From positions 62,001 to 126,000 of the forward strand of contig DASPLX010000043.1 of the NCBI GenBank assembly GCA_035627375.1: 64,000 nt of DNA. Reading direction: 5' to 3'. The stretch comes from DASPLX01 sp035627375. Its GTDB lineage: Bacteria; Pseudomonadota; Gammaproteobacteria; Burkholderiales; Burkholderiaceae_D. The stretch's first letter is position 1. Every line of letters begins with the position of its first letter. This document shows positions 1 through 7,729 of the stretch, in pieces. The notes under the pieces are model-generated. The model was not told where the DNA came from and searched no databases. It was given only the letters and a program-made list of their open reading frames with translations. Position numbers and translations under genes: made by a program.

Positions 1-2
1 TC

Positions 3-449
3 TGGAACGACGAACTGTTCGCCTCGGCTCCCGAGCTTTGGGAAGAGGCGCGCGGCCACGGGCTGCACTTCGGCTGGGCCCAGGCGTCGCGCGATCGCAC
101 CGGCGCCGTCGGCATGCTGACGCTCGCGCGCAGCGCGGAGCAACTGACGGAGAACGAACTGGCCGTCAATCATGCGAAGATGGCCTGGCTCACCCAATAT
201 GCGCATGCCGGCATGAGTCGGCTGCTGGTGCCGAAACACGTCCCCGAAAGCACCATCGTCCTGACCGCTCGCGAGAAGGAAGTCCTGCGCTGGACGGCGG
301 AGGGCAAGACCGCGGGCGAGGTGGCGCAGATACTGTCGATGTCCGAGCGCACCGTCAACTTCCACGTCAACAATATCGTCGTCAAGTTCGGCGCGTCCAA
401 CAAGACCCAGGCCGCGGTCAAGGCCGCCGCGCTGGGCATGCTTGTCTGA
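3..449 (+). CDS. LuxR-family autoinducer-binding regulator, C-terminal part
   Basis: The frame is open from the window edge, so the N-terminus is missing; 148 residues are visible. The first ~60 residues match the end of an autoinducer-binding domain (WNDELFASAPELWEEAR, then LHFGWAQASRD, then GMLTLARS). They are followed by a GerE/LuxR helix-turn-helix from about residue 85 (LTAREKEVLRWTAEGKT, then MSERTVNFHVNNI). The family binds acyl-homoserine lactones and then DNA. No luxI synthase is seen downstream, so it may be a solo regulator or have its partner left of the window. The domain assignment is firm; the ligand is unknown. Confidence 0.9.
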   Translation, partial: WNDELFASAPELWEEARGHGLHFGWAQASRDRTGAVGMLTLARSAEQLTENELAVNHAKMAWLTQYAHAGMSRLLVPKHVPESTIVLTAREKEVLRWTAEGKTAGEVAQILSMSERTVNFHVNNIVVKFGASNKTQAAVKAAALGMLV

Positions 450-570
450 ATCCGGCAGGAAAAGACAGGGAAATTCCCCGCAGCTCTCCCGATCGACTTG
501 CGCCGTCGTATAGATAATGATTCAAGCCGCGCACGAGCGGCCTTGATCAAACGCTGCGACGGAGGAGACG

Positions 571-1482
571 ATGCTCAACGAGCGCGAGGCGGAAAGCTGC
601 TACCTCGGACAATTCATCCCGGTTCACTACCATCACAACATGCTGATGGACGAGAACCGCATGGTCAATTTCAAGGCTGCGATCGAGCACGCCGTGTTCT
701 CCGGCGCGAAGGTGCTCGAGCTCGGCGGCGGCACCGGCGTGCTGTCGTGGTTCGCCGCGGCCAAGGCGAGCAAGGTCTGGTGCGTCGAATTCAATCCCGA
801 CCTGGTCAAGGAAGCGCGCCGCTTCCTCGCGCAAAACACGAACGGATACAAGGTCGACGTGATTCACGCCGACGCGTTCGACTATCTTCCGCCGGAACCG
901 GTCGACGTCGTGATCTGCGAAATGATCCACGTGGCGATGCTGCGTGAAAAGCAGGTGCAGGTGATCGAGTCGTTCAAGCGCCGTTATCTCAAGCGTTTCG
1001 GCGGGCCGCTGCCGCGGTTCATCCCGGAAGCGGTCATCATGGCGGTGCAGCCGCTGCAGCAGGATTACTCCTTCTTCGGCTACCATGCGCCGATCGTCCA
1101 ATTCCAGCAGCATGCGCCATCCTATCCGGGCACGCTGGAGCTGGCGCAGCCGACCGTCTACAGCATGCTCGATTTCACCCAGCCGAACGATACCCGGATC
1201 GCGTGGAGCGGCAGCCTGACGATGGAGCGCGGCGGGCGCCTGAATGCGCTGCGCTTCATCACCAAGAATATTCTGGCGGTGCTGATGCAGCAATCCACGA
1301 CGATCGATTGGCTCAACCACTACATGGTGCTGCCGCTGCGGACGCCGGTCGACATCAAGGCCGGCGAGAACGTCGATATCGCTTTCGAATACCGGGCCGG
1401 CAATTCGATTCCGGCGCTGCAGAATTCGATACAGGCGACACGGGTCAGCCGCGGCGTCGTCCTGGAAGTCGCCTTCGCATAG
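571..1482 (+). CDS. SAM-dependent methyltransferase, PRMT-like fold
   Basis: 303 residues. SAM-binding motif I is clear (VLELGGGTGVLSWFAA, about residues 49-64), followed by an acidic motif (VWCVEFNPDLV) and VDVVICEMIH, which resembles the double-E region of protein arginine methyltransferases. The C-terminal ~150 residues look like the beta-barrel half of PRMTs. A good ribosome site (GGAGGA) precedes the ATG. It lies 121 bp after the LuxR-type gene, so it may be part of the same regulatory neighbourhood. Whether it methylates protein or a small molecule cannot be told from the sequence. Confidence 0.8.
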   Translation: MLNEREAESCYLGQFIPVHYHHNMLMDENRMVNFKAAIEHAVFSGAKVLELGGGTGVLSWFAAAKASKVWCVEFNPDLVKEARRFLAQNTNGYKVDVIHADAFDYLPPEPVDVVICEMIHVAMLREKQVQVIESFKRRYLKRFGGPLPRFIPEAVIMAVQPLQQDYSFFGYHAPIVQFQQHAPSYPGTLELAQPTVYSMLDFTQPNDTRIAWSGSLTMERGGRLNALRFITKNILAVLMQQSTTIDWLNHYMVLPLRTPVDIKAGENVDIAFEYRAGNSIPALQNSIQATRVSRGVVLEVAFA

Positions 1483-1509
1483 CGGAGCGTTTCCGGCGGA
1501 ATTCCTCGA

Positions 1510-1538
1510 GGCGCATCGGATTGCGCCTTTTTGTTTTT
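1510..1538 (+). terminator. Rho-independent terminator after the methyltransferase gene
   Basis: A 6-bp stem GGCGCA / TGCGCC with a 6-nt loop is followed directly by TTTTTGTTTTT. It begins 28 bp after the stop codon at 1482. Confidence 0.8.
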
Positions 1539-1752
1539 GGGAAGGCGTGCGCGTGGCTTCGTCAAGCCTGCTTATTTTTTCTTACAAATGCGGAATGATC
1601 TTGATGAAACTGTAAGAAACGGGATGGGTCAGATTGTGGGCTGATTGCCGAACTTGGCCAGGCGGGCGTTTTTGCACGGACGTATGCGCGCAAAAATGCG
1701 GTCCGGCAAGTGGCGAGCAATCGACTTCGGATTCCTTACTTTACGGAGAAAA

Positions 1753-2286
1753 ATGATGAAGCTGACCCATGCCTTTCTTCTATTCCTGTTCTCGGTGAGC
1801 GGTACGGCAATCGCGCAATCGTCGTCCGCCGATGTATCGCCTTCCGGCGAAGTGACCATGAGCACGGATCCCGCAAGGGCCGCCGAAGTGGAACAAAAGG
1901 CGCGCGATATCCAGGCGAATCAGCAAGCCGCGAGCGCATCGAGCGGCGCGTCGAGCGGAGATGCGTCTGCCACGGAATACACCAAGCAGAAACAAAAAGA
2001 CAAGAAGCAAGCCAAGAAGAGCAAGAAAGGCGATGAAAGCACGGGAAGCAGCGGCGGCGTTTCGGCCACTTCGTCGGATCGGTCTTCCAACCAGGAGGAG
2101 AGCGGTGCGATTGGTACCGGCGACAAGGAAAGCAGCGGTGCAAGCGCTACCGGCAGCGGTACCGATGCCGGCGTCTCCGGCTCGAGCAGCGCTCCGGTTC
2201 CGGATGCATCGAGTTCCAGCAGCAATCCGAGCACCAGCGGAGGTAGCAGCGGATCCGGCAGCAGCGGTTCGACGCCCCAGCGATGA
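1753..2286 (+). CDS. Secreted Ser/Gly-rich low-complexity protein, function unknown
   Basis: 177 residues. The ATG at 1753 is chosen because ACGGAG lies just upstream and the product then opens with a good signal peptide (MMKLTHAFLLFLFSVSGTAIAQ, cleavage after A-I-A). The mature part is low complexity: an acidic/alanine section, a lysine-rich patch near residues 75-95 (KQKQKDKKQAKKSKKG), then a long Ser/Gly/Ala/Thr tail. No domain is recognised. It is probably an exported, unstructured envelope protein. It ends tail-to-tail with the DUF2726 gene. Confidence 0.65.
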   Translation: MMKLTHAFLLFLFSVSGTAIAQSSSADVSPSGEVTMSTDPARAAEVEQKARDIQANQQAASASSGASSGDASATEYTKQKQKDKKQAKKSKKGDESTGSSGGVSATSSDRSSNQEESGAIGTGDKESSGASATGSGTDAGVSGSSSAPVPDASSSSSNPSTSGGSSGSGSSGSTPQR

Positions 2287-2343
2287 GCGCCATCCCGCGC
2301 GCAGCGTCGCCTTGGCGACGATGCTGCGGCGATGCGGCGCTTT

Positions 2344-2829
2344 TTATGCCGCCAACCGTGTTTCCGGATTGGCGGTAGCGAATTCCATGGCGATATAAGC
2401 CTCGGACAGCAAACCGGTGGGCGAGCATTTGATGAGATTGATGCCGGCCGCGTCGAGCGCCTCCTCTTTCAGTTGTTCGACCTTCTGGCGGTAGTCGCTC
2501 ATCGGACGGCTTTCGTCTTCGATTTCGATCACGGCGAGAATGCGCATCGCCTTGTTGCATATGACGAAATCCAGGCTCTCATGGGCCAGGGCGGCGGCGT
2601 TCGGTCCCTTGGTGGAGACGCATTTCTTCATTGCCACTTGCGCCAGGACGACATGCTCCGGCAACGTCTTGACGAGGCGCCAGTAAAGGGCTTGTTCATA
2701 AGACTTCATCGGGCGGCGGCGCACATAGGCGTGATGGTCGTCGGGGCTCTTCCGGGATTTCAGATAAGCGACCACGGCACCGATGGCGAGCAGGCTGAAG
2801 ATGATCAATGCGGCTTTTGCTGGTTCCAT
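2344..2829 (-). CDS. DUF2726 protein with one N-terminal membrane anchor
   Basis: 161 residues. An N-terminal hydrophobic segment (AALIIFSLLAIGAVVAYL, residues ~6-23) is followed by a DUF2726 domain (about residues 42-145) with the typical SYEQALYWRLVKTLPEHVVLAQV opening, HESLDFVICNK, and AVIEIEDESR. The D...EIED pattern resembles a restriction-nuclease-like fold, but activity has not been established for the family as far as I know. The gene is alone on its strand, with an A+T-rich upstream stretch (2830-2930) that likely holds its promoter. Confidence 0.75.
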   Translation of the reverse strand: MEPAKAALIIFSLLAIGAVVAYLKSRKSPDDHHAYVRRRPMKSYEQALYWRLVKTLPEHVVLAQVAMKKCVSTKGPNAAALAHESLDFVICNKAMRILAVIEIEDESRPMSDYRQKVEQLKEEALDAAGINLIKCSPTGLLSEAYIAMEFATANPETRLAA

Positions 2830-3080
2830 GTAACGATCCGATTCTGGGGCTGCGCGAAATAATGCAGTAATTATTGTTCAAAGAAAACTATTAATTCTGA
2901 CAATAATCAACGCCAAGCCGCGTTCGCCCCCGAGTTGCCGCAATATTGAGAGCGGTTTGCACCGGATCAAGGGAGGAGGCCAAGGGCCGTTCTCTTTATG
3001 CGCATCGCTGTGTTGTGCCGCTTGCGCAAGGGGCCACTTTGCGCGGCGCGGCGCAACCCTTTAACCCGGGGCAATCCGCT
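2830..3080. other. Intergenic, A+T-rich promoter region
   Basis: 251 bp between two minus-strand genes. Bases ~2860-2915 are clearly A+T-rich compared with the surroundings (AATAATGCAGTAATTATTG and following) and probably contain the promoter of the DUF2726 gene. I could not fix -35/-10 boxes with confidence. No gene is seen. Confidence 0.4.
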
Positions 3081-5351
3081 CTATGTGCCCGGCCCGAGAT
3101 TCCACCATTTTGGCAGCAGATCGCGAACTTCGCTGCGCGCGAAACGATCGTCGATAAGATAGACGGTGCCGCGGTCCTCGGGCGTACGGATCACGCGCCC
3201 GGCCGCCTGGATGACTTTCTGTAGACCGGGATAGAGATACGCATAGTCGTAGCCGGCGCCGAAAAGCTGCTGCATGCGCTGCTTGATCTGTTCATTGACC
3301 GGATTCAGCTGCGGCAGACCGAGCGTCGCGATGAAGGCGCCGATGAGGCGATCGCCGGGAAGATCGATGCCTTCGCCGAAGGCGCCGCCCAGCACCGCGA
3401 ATCCGATTCCCCGCCCGGACGGGACGAAACGCGCCAGGAATGCATCGCGCTCCGGTTCTTCCATGCGACGCGCCTGTTCCCAGGCAGGAATGTCGGGAAA
3501 ACGCCGCCGGAACAGTTCGACCGATTTCTGCAAATATTCGAAACTGCTGAAAAAAGCCAAGTAATTGCCGGGATTTTCGCGGTAATGACGAGCGATCAGA
3601 TCGGCGATGGGGGCCAGGGAGTCGTCGCGGTCGCGGTAACGGGTCGAGATATCGGCGGCGATCCGCACCGACAACTGAGCGGCAGTGAAGGGCGATTCGA
3701 CGTCGATCCATGCCGTAGCGTCCGGCAGGCCCAGCGTGTCCGCGTAAAAATACCAGGGACTCAGGGTCGCGGAAAACAGGATGGTGCTGCGGGTGGCGGC
3801 AAAGCGCTGACCGAGGAATGGGGCGGGAACGATGTTCCGAAGGCATAGTATCGACCGTTTTCTTCCCTTTCCCGGAATGCCGGCATCGAGCGTGACATCG
3901 AACAGCGAATTCGCGTCGAACAACTCCGCCACGCGCAGGAAATGGAGCGCGTCGAAGTAGAAGGCCTGGAGATCGGCGCTCACGGCGGCCGGATGTTCGG
4001 CCATGTATTCGGTCATCTCGCCGGCGGCTCCTTGCAGCGCGGCGAGCAGCTTGTGCGGCGGCGCCTCGTGGATGCGGTAAGGGCCGGCCTGCTCCTTGAG
4101 CAAGGCGTTCCAGGCGCGGTGAATCCTGGCGAACGCCTTTGCAAGCGCCTGCGGCACGTTCCGGCGCAGGTTCAGGAAGGCGGCCTGGTCGAGTTCGGCC
4201 GAATACATCTTCCGGCCGCGCTCGACCAGGTTGTGCGCTTCGTCGACCAGCGTCGCGACGCGCCACTCGTTCGCGATCGTCAGGCCGTGCAGCATGGCGC
4301 TCAAGTCGAAGAAATAGTTGTAGTCGCCGACGACCACGTCGGACCAGCGCGCCAGGTCCTGGCTCAGGTAATAGGGACAGACGTCATGGGCGAGCGCCGT
4401 CTCGCGCACGGCGGCTTGATCGAGGAGCTCGATACGCAGCGCCGCGGCTCGCGCGGCGGGCAGGCGGTCGTAAAAGCCCCGGGCGAGCGGACAAGATTCG
4501 CCATGGCAGGCCTTGTCGGGATGCTCGCACGCCTTGTCCCGCGCGACGAGTTCGAGAATGCGTAGCGGCAGGGGCGCCGCGCCGCGCCGTATCGTCTTGA
4601 GAGCATCGAGCGCGAGGCCGCGGCCGGACGTCTTGGCCGCGAGGAAGAAAACCTTATCCAGTTGCTGCGACGGACAAGCCTTCAGTACCGGGAACAGGGT
4701 GCCGACCGTCTTGCCGATGCCGGTCGGCGCCTGGGCCAGCAGGCAGCGTCCGCTGGCCGTTCCCTTGTAGACGGCCTCGGCCAGGGCGCGTTGCCCGGGG
4801 CGGAACTCGGCATGCGGAAAGCGCAGCCCTTTGAGCGCCCGGTCGCGCGCCGCGCGATGCGCCAGTTCCTGCTCGGCCCATGCCAGGAAGCGTTCGCAAT
4901 GTTCTTCGAAATGAAGCTGGAGCGCCTCGGCCGAATGGGTTTCGGCGAACACGGTCTCGCGCTGGCTGCCGATGTCGAAATAGACCAGGGCCAGCTCGAT
5001 GCCGGACAAACCGAGACGCCGGCACTGGAGCCAGCCGTAGATCTTCGCCTGCGCCCAGTGCAGATGGCGGTGATTGTCGGGCATGCCGTCCAGCTTGCCG
5101 CGATAGGTCTTGATCTCCTCGAGCCGGTTGCGCTCGGGATCGTAGCCGTCGGCGCGGCCGCGTACCGTCAATTGCCGGTACTCGCCGGACAAGGCGATCT
5201 CGGTTTGATAGCCAGTCTTGCGGCGCGCGGCGACCACGGCATGGCCGGCGATGCCTTCCTGCGCCGATGGCGAGGGCGTGAAGCGCAGGTCGAGATCGCC
5301 GCGCTTCGCCGTGAACTCGCACAGTGCGCGTACGGCGACGACATACTTCAC
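3081..5351 (-). CDS. DinG/Rad3-type Fe-S helicase with N-terminal PD-(D/E)XK nuclease-like domain
   Basis: 756 residues from a GTG at 5351 that overlaps the stop of the upstream nuclease gene (GTGA, 4 bp). The frame stays open further upstream, but that part lies inside the neighbour gene. N-terminal domain: GRADG with D68 and EEIKT with E79/K81, the core of a PD-(D/E)XK (Cas4/RecB-like) nuclease. Helicase: Walker A APTGIGKT (208-215), DEAH box VDEAH (~369-373), Fe-S cluster cysteines C275, C282, C287 and C325, motif SATL, and QAAGRVIRTPEDRG near the end. Superfamily 2 XPD/DinG helicases unwind 5'-3'. The tight coupling to the VRR-NUC gene suggests joint DNA-repair work. Recognition is strong; the exact substrate is inferred. 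Confidence 0.9.
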   Translation of the reverse strand: MKYVVAVRALCEFTAKRGDLDLRFTPSPSAQEGIAGHAVVAARRKTGYQTEIALSGEYRQLTVRGRADGYDPERNRLEEIKTYRGKLDGMPDNHRHLHWAQAKIYGWLQCRRLGLSGIELALVYFDIGSQRETVFAETHSAEALQLHFEEHCERFLAWAEQELAHRAARDRALKGLRFPHAEFRPGQRALAEAVYKGTASGRCLLAQAPTGIGKTVGTLFPVLKACPSQQLDKVFFLAAKTSGRGLALDALKTIRRGAAPLPLRILELVARDKACEHPDKACHGESCPLARGFYDRLPAARAAALRIELLDQAAVRETALAHDVCPYYLSQDLARWSDVVVGDYNYFFDLSAMLHGLTIANEWRVATLVDEAHNLVERGRKMYSAELDQAAFLNLRRNVPQALAKAFARIHRAWNALLKEQAGPYRIHEAPPHKLLAALQGAAGEMTEYMAEHPAAVSADLQAFYFDALHFLRVAELFDANSLFDVTLDAGIPGKGRKRSILCLRNIVPAPFLGQRFAATRSTILFSATLSPWYFYADTLGLPDATAWIDVESPFTAAQLSVRIAADISTRYRDRDDSLAPIADLIARHYRENPGNYLAFFSSFEYLQKSVELFRRRFPDIPAWEQARRMEEPERDAFLARFVPSGRGIGFAVLGGAFGEGIDLPGDRLIGAFIATLGLPQLNPVNEQIKQRMQQLFGAGYDYAYLYPGLQKVIQAAGRVIRTPEDRGTVYLIDDRFARSEVRDLLPKWWNLGPGT

Positions 5352-7009
5352 GCCGCTGCCTCCCGCCATTGGACATGGCAGACGACAACCGGCATGTCGT
5401 TGGCCAGGCAAAAATCGAGATAGCGGATCTGGTTGTCCTGCAAGCGGTCGCCGGGACCCTTCACCTCGATCATCCGGTACCGGCTTTGGCCAGGCCAGAA
5501 CTGGATCAGATCGGGAAAGCCGCTGCAATTGGATTTGATGTCGGCAAGAATGCGCTCGAACCATTTCCTTAAATGGGCCGCGGGCATGCAGGCAAGCGCC
5601 AGTTCGAGCAATTCCCGGTCGAGCATGTCCCAGGACACGAAAGGCGACTGGATGCCGGCCTTTTCCTGAAAACATTGCCGGATCGTCCGCTTGTATTCGC
5701 CGGAGTCGAGCTGCGCCAGGCATTCCGCGAATTCGCGCTGGCGGCGGCGCCGGAAATCGGGACTGTGGAGGTCGGCCGGTCCGCTATGGAAAAGGTGGAA
5801 GAAAGCGCCGGGAAGCGGCGTGAAAATCGCGCGCCAGCATAGCAAGCCGAACAGGGAATTGATGAGAGCGTTCTCGACGTAAAAAACGGGCGCCTCGGGT
5901 TGCAGCAAATGGTCCCGGACCACGAATTCGACGTCCGACGGTGTGATGGGGCGGTCAAGGACGAGATCGATGCGCGGGATCGGGAAGGCCCGCGGCGCCT
6001 GCATTTTCGGCAGGCCGAGCCTGCGCCGCAGTCGCGGCAGGATGCGCTGCAACTGCTGGCGTTCGGCATCGTCTTCCGGCGCCTCTTCGGCGCGCAGGGC
6101 GAGGGCATGGGCCTCCTCGAAACGTTCCATTTTTTCCAGCACCCGCACCGCGCGCATGCGCGATCCGGGATGGGGGCAGGCGGCATACACGTCCAGCGCC
6201 TGCGTCAAATCGCCGTCCCGTTCGAGATATTGGCCGGCGCGGAACAGCAGCTTGGCTTGGCGCCCGGCGAGCCATGAATTGCCCGAAGACACCGCGCGGA
6301 TGTCGGACAGGATGTCCGCGAGCGGCTCGCCGAGCTCGAACCGCTCGCCGCAGCGGTAAAGATGCAGATAGTCGTCGATATCCTGGCGTGCCTGAAAGCC
6401 GCGCGAGGCGACGGAGAAAGCCACCTTTTCATAGGCCAGGATGCCGAGCTCCGCGACCACGAATTCCGACCAGTTCTGATGCAGATTGCCGAAGTAGATC
6501 AGGCGCAAGCGGTCGCACAGGTCGGCGATGCGCAACGCGTAGACGGATTCCGCGGCGGGGCCCGTCGCTGCGGGATGCCACTCCCTGAAACGCCGGGCCT
6601 CGCCGGCGCCGGCGCGCAAGCTATCGAGCAGCTCGGACTTGCGCGTGCCGGTTTTCCGCGGCAATGAAGGGAAAAGAATCAGGAGTTCGGATTTCGTCAG
6701 CAGGCCGAACAAATCATCAGGGGTGAGGAGAGGGTCGTCATCGACCCAACCGAGCGCCGTCAGCCGCCGCACGGCCTCCCGCGGACAGCCGATTTCCGGA
6801 TAATTCAGCTTGCTCGAACGGAATAGCGTGCCCTTGCGCATCACCATTCTGACGAGAAGAGCCTGGGGGGCGGTCGGCAGGGCTTGAAAGGTGTCGATGA
6901 AGTCACGTTCGCCATCCGTTAGAAGATCGGCGTAACGCTCTTTCACCCAGGCCAGCGCATGGCGAAAATTATCGAGATAGTAAAAGGGATTCGCAAGCGC
7001 TCTCATCAT
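5348..7009 (-). CDS. FAN1-like VRR-NUC structure-specific nuclease
   Basis: 553 residues. The C-terminal ~60 residues hold the VRR-NUC catalytic core: FPDLIQFW with D500, MIEVKGPGD with E515 and K517, then RLQDNQIRYL. The N-terminal and middle regions, starting FYYLDNFRHALAWVKERYADLL, match the long helical part of bacterial FAN1 homologues. FAN1 cuts 5' flaps and unhooks interstrand crosslinks. Translation is coupled to the downstream helicase by a 4-bp overlap. It follows a small SOS-boxed gene by 122 bp on the same strand, so it may be DNA-damage induced. Confidence 0.88.
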   Translation of the reverse strand: MMRALANPFYYLDNFRHALAWVKERYADLLTDGERDFIDTFQALPTAPQALLVRMVMRKGTLFRSSKLNYPEIGCPREAVRRLTALGWVDDDPLLTPDDLFGLLTKSELLILFPSLPRKTGTRKSELLDSLRAGAGEARRFREWHPAATGPAAESVYALRIADLCDRLRLIYFGNLHQNWSEFVVAELGILAYEKVAFSVASRGFQARQDIDDYLHLYRCGERFELGEPLADILSDIRAVSSGNSWLAGRQAKLLFRAGQYLERDGDLTQALDVYAACPHPGSRMRAVRVLEKMERFEEAHALALRAEEAPEDDAERQQLQRILPRLRRRLGLPKMQAPRAFPIPRIDLVLDRPITPSDVEFVVRDHLLQPEAPVFYVENALINSLFGLLCWRAIFTPLPGAFFHLFHSGPADLHSPDFRRRRQREFAECLAQLDSGEYKRTIRQCFQEKAGIQSPFVSWDMLDRELLELALACMPAAHLRKWFERILADIKSNCSGFPDLIQFWPGQSRYRMIEVKGPGDRLQDNQIRYLDFCLANDMPVVVCHVQWREAAA

Positions 7010-7131
7010 TCCCTGCCGTCGTGCCTCCGCGCCATCGCGGATGGCAGCGGCCCGTCCATTGGCGGGGAGGGATTTTCCCGGATCGGAAGCCGGTTTTCAA
7101 GAATAACCGGGTGCCGCCGGACGATGCCGTT

Positions 7132-7362
7132 TCAGCGGGCCTTCGACAAGACCAGCAACCAGCGGCGGAACAACAGCACTTCGAGATGGCCCTTCTCCAG
7201 GCCGGGACGGCAACCGATGACCGGATTGGTTTCGTAATAGCGGGGGCGGACATCGCGGCCGATCGATAGTTCGCGCCGCCCGAGACGGATCACCATGGTT
7301 TTCGGGAGTTCCCAAGTCCATCCCGGATGCGAGGGTGTGGTGCCGTTGAAGCTTGCCATCAT
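7132..7362 (-). CDS. Small hypothetical protein behind a LexA box
   Basis: 76 residues, beginning with tandem ATG codons after a strong ribosome site (AAGGAGA, ~7 nt spacing). The product (MMASFNGTTPSHPGWTWELP at the start) has many Arg and hydrophobic residues, contains VIRLGRRELSIGRDVRPRYY, and shows no known motif. A textbook LexA box lies 22-37 bp upstream of the start. The next gene on the strand is the FAN1-like nuclease. I read it as the first gene of an SOS unit; function unknown. Confidence 0.65.
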   Translation of the reverse strand: MMASFNGTTPSHPGWTWELPKTMVIRLGRRELSIGRDVRPRYYETNPVIGCRPGLEKGHLEVLLFRRWLLVLSKAR

Positions 7363-7383
7363 GCGTCTCCTTGGTTGTTGGTG

Positions 7384-7399
7384 CTGTATAAAAACACAG
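7384..7399 (-). promoter_or_regulatory. LexA (SOS) box
   Basis: CTGTATAAAAACACAG on the plus strand, i.e. CTGT-N8-ACAG with an A+T-rich centre, which is the LexA consensus of gamma/betaproteobacteria. It sits 22-37 bp ahead of the start codon at 7362, where a repressor would block the promoter. The same 16-mer, in the opposite orientation, recurs at 54942-54957. Confidence 0.8.
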
Positions 7400-7729
7400 T
7401 ATCCTTGATCGAAGGAAATCCGTCAACCGTCTTTTTTGATGCCGTATGGCGTCGGTGAACTGTCAAGGTTGACAGTATTGCCCTCGCAGCGAGAGGAGGA
7501 AACTCCCTGCGGCGTCGGGTACCGGGAAGCGCGACGAAGAGATGATGTGGTGAGGTACAGACGAATTCTCACGACATGCGTGTGAAACTTGCTCATTCCA
7601 TATCCGGGCGGATACCATCGAACCGATAGCGTGCGTTGCCCGCAGGCATCGAGCATAGCGTTTCACGTCCCGCTTCACGGGACGTTCGCACTGGCGGCAT
7701 CTGGCTCCTGGTATCCGCATTGATATTTC
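7400..7729. other. Intergenic region between divergent genes
   Basis: About 330 bp between the SOS box and the GGDEF/EAL gene. Apart from the dyad at 7459-7476 I see no convincing gene. A 77-codon minus-strand frame (7423-7656) has no ribosome site and no recognisable product. Confidence 0.4.
7459..7476. promoter_or_regulatory. Perfect dyad, candidate operator
   Basis: ACTGTCAAGGTTGACAGT: two perfect 8-bp arms around a GG centre. This is the size and shape expected for a dimeric repressor or activator. It lies 254 bp upstream of the c-di-GMP gene start and 97 bp upstream of the SOS-boxed gene, so the controlled gene is uncertain. No known regulator was matched. Confidence 0.4.

Noticed and set aside
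7423..7656. Minus-strand 77-codon frame ahead of the SOS-boxed gene
   Set aside because: No ribosome site, poor codon bias and it runs across the dyad at 7459-7476; probably non-coding.
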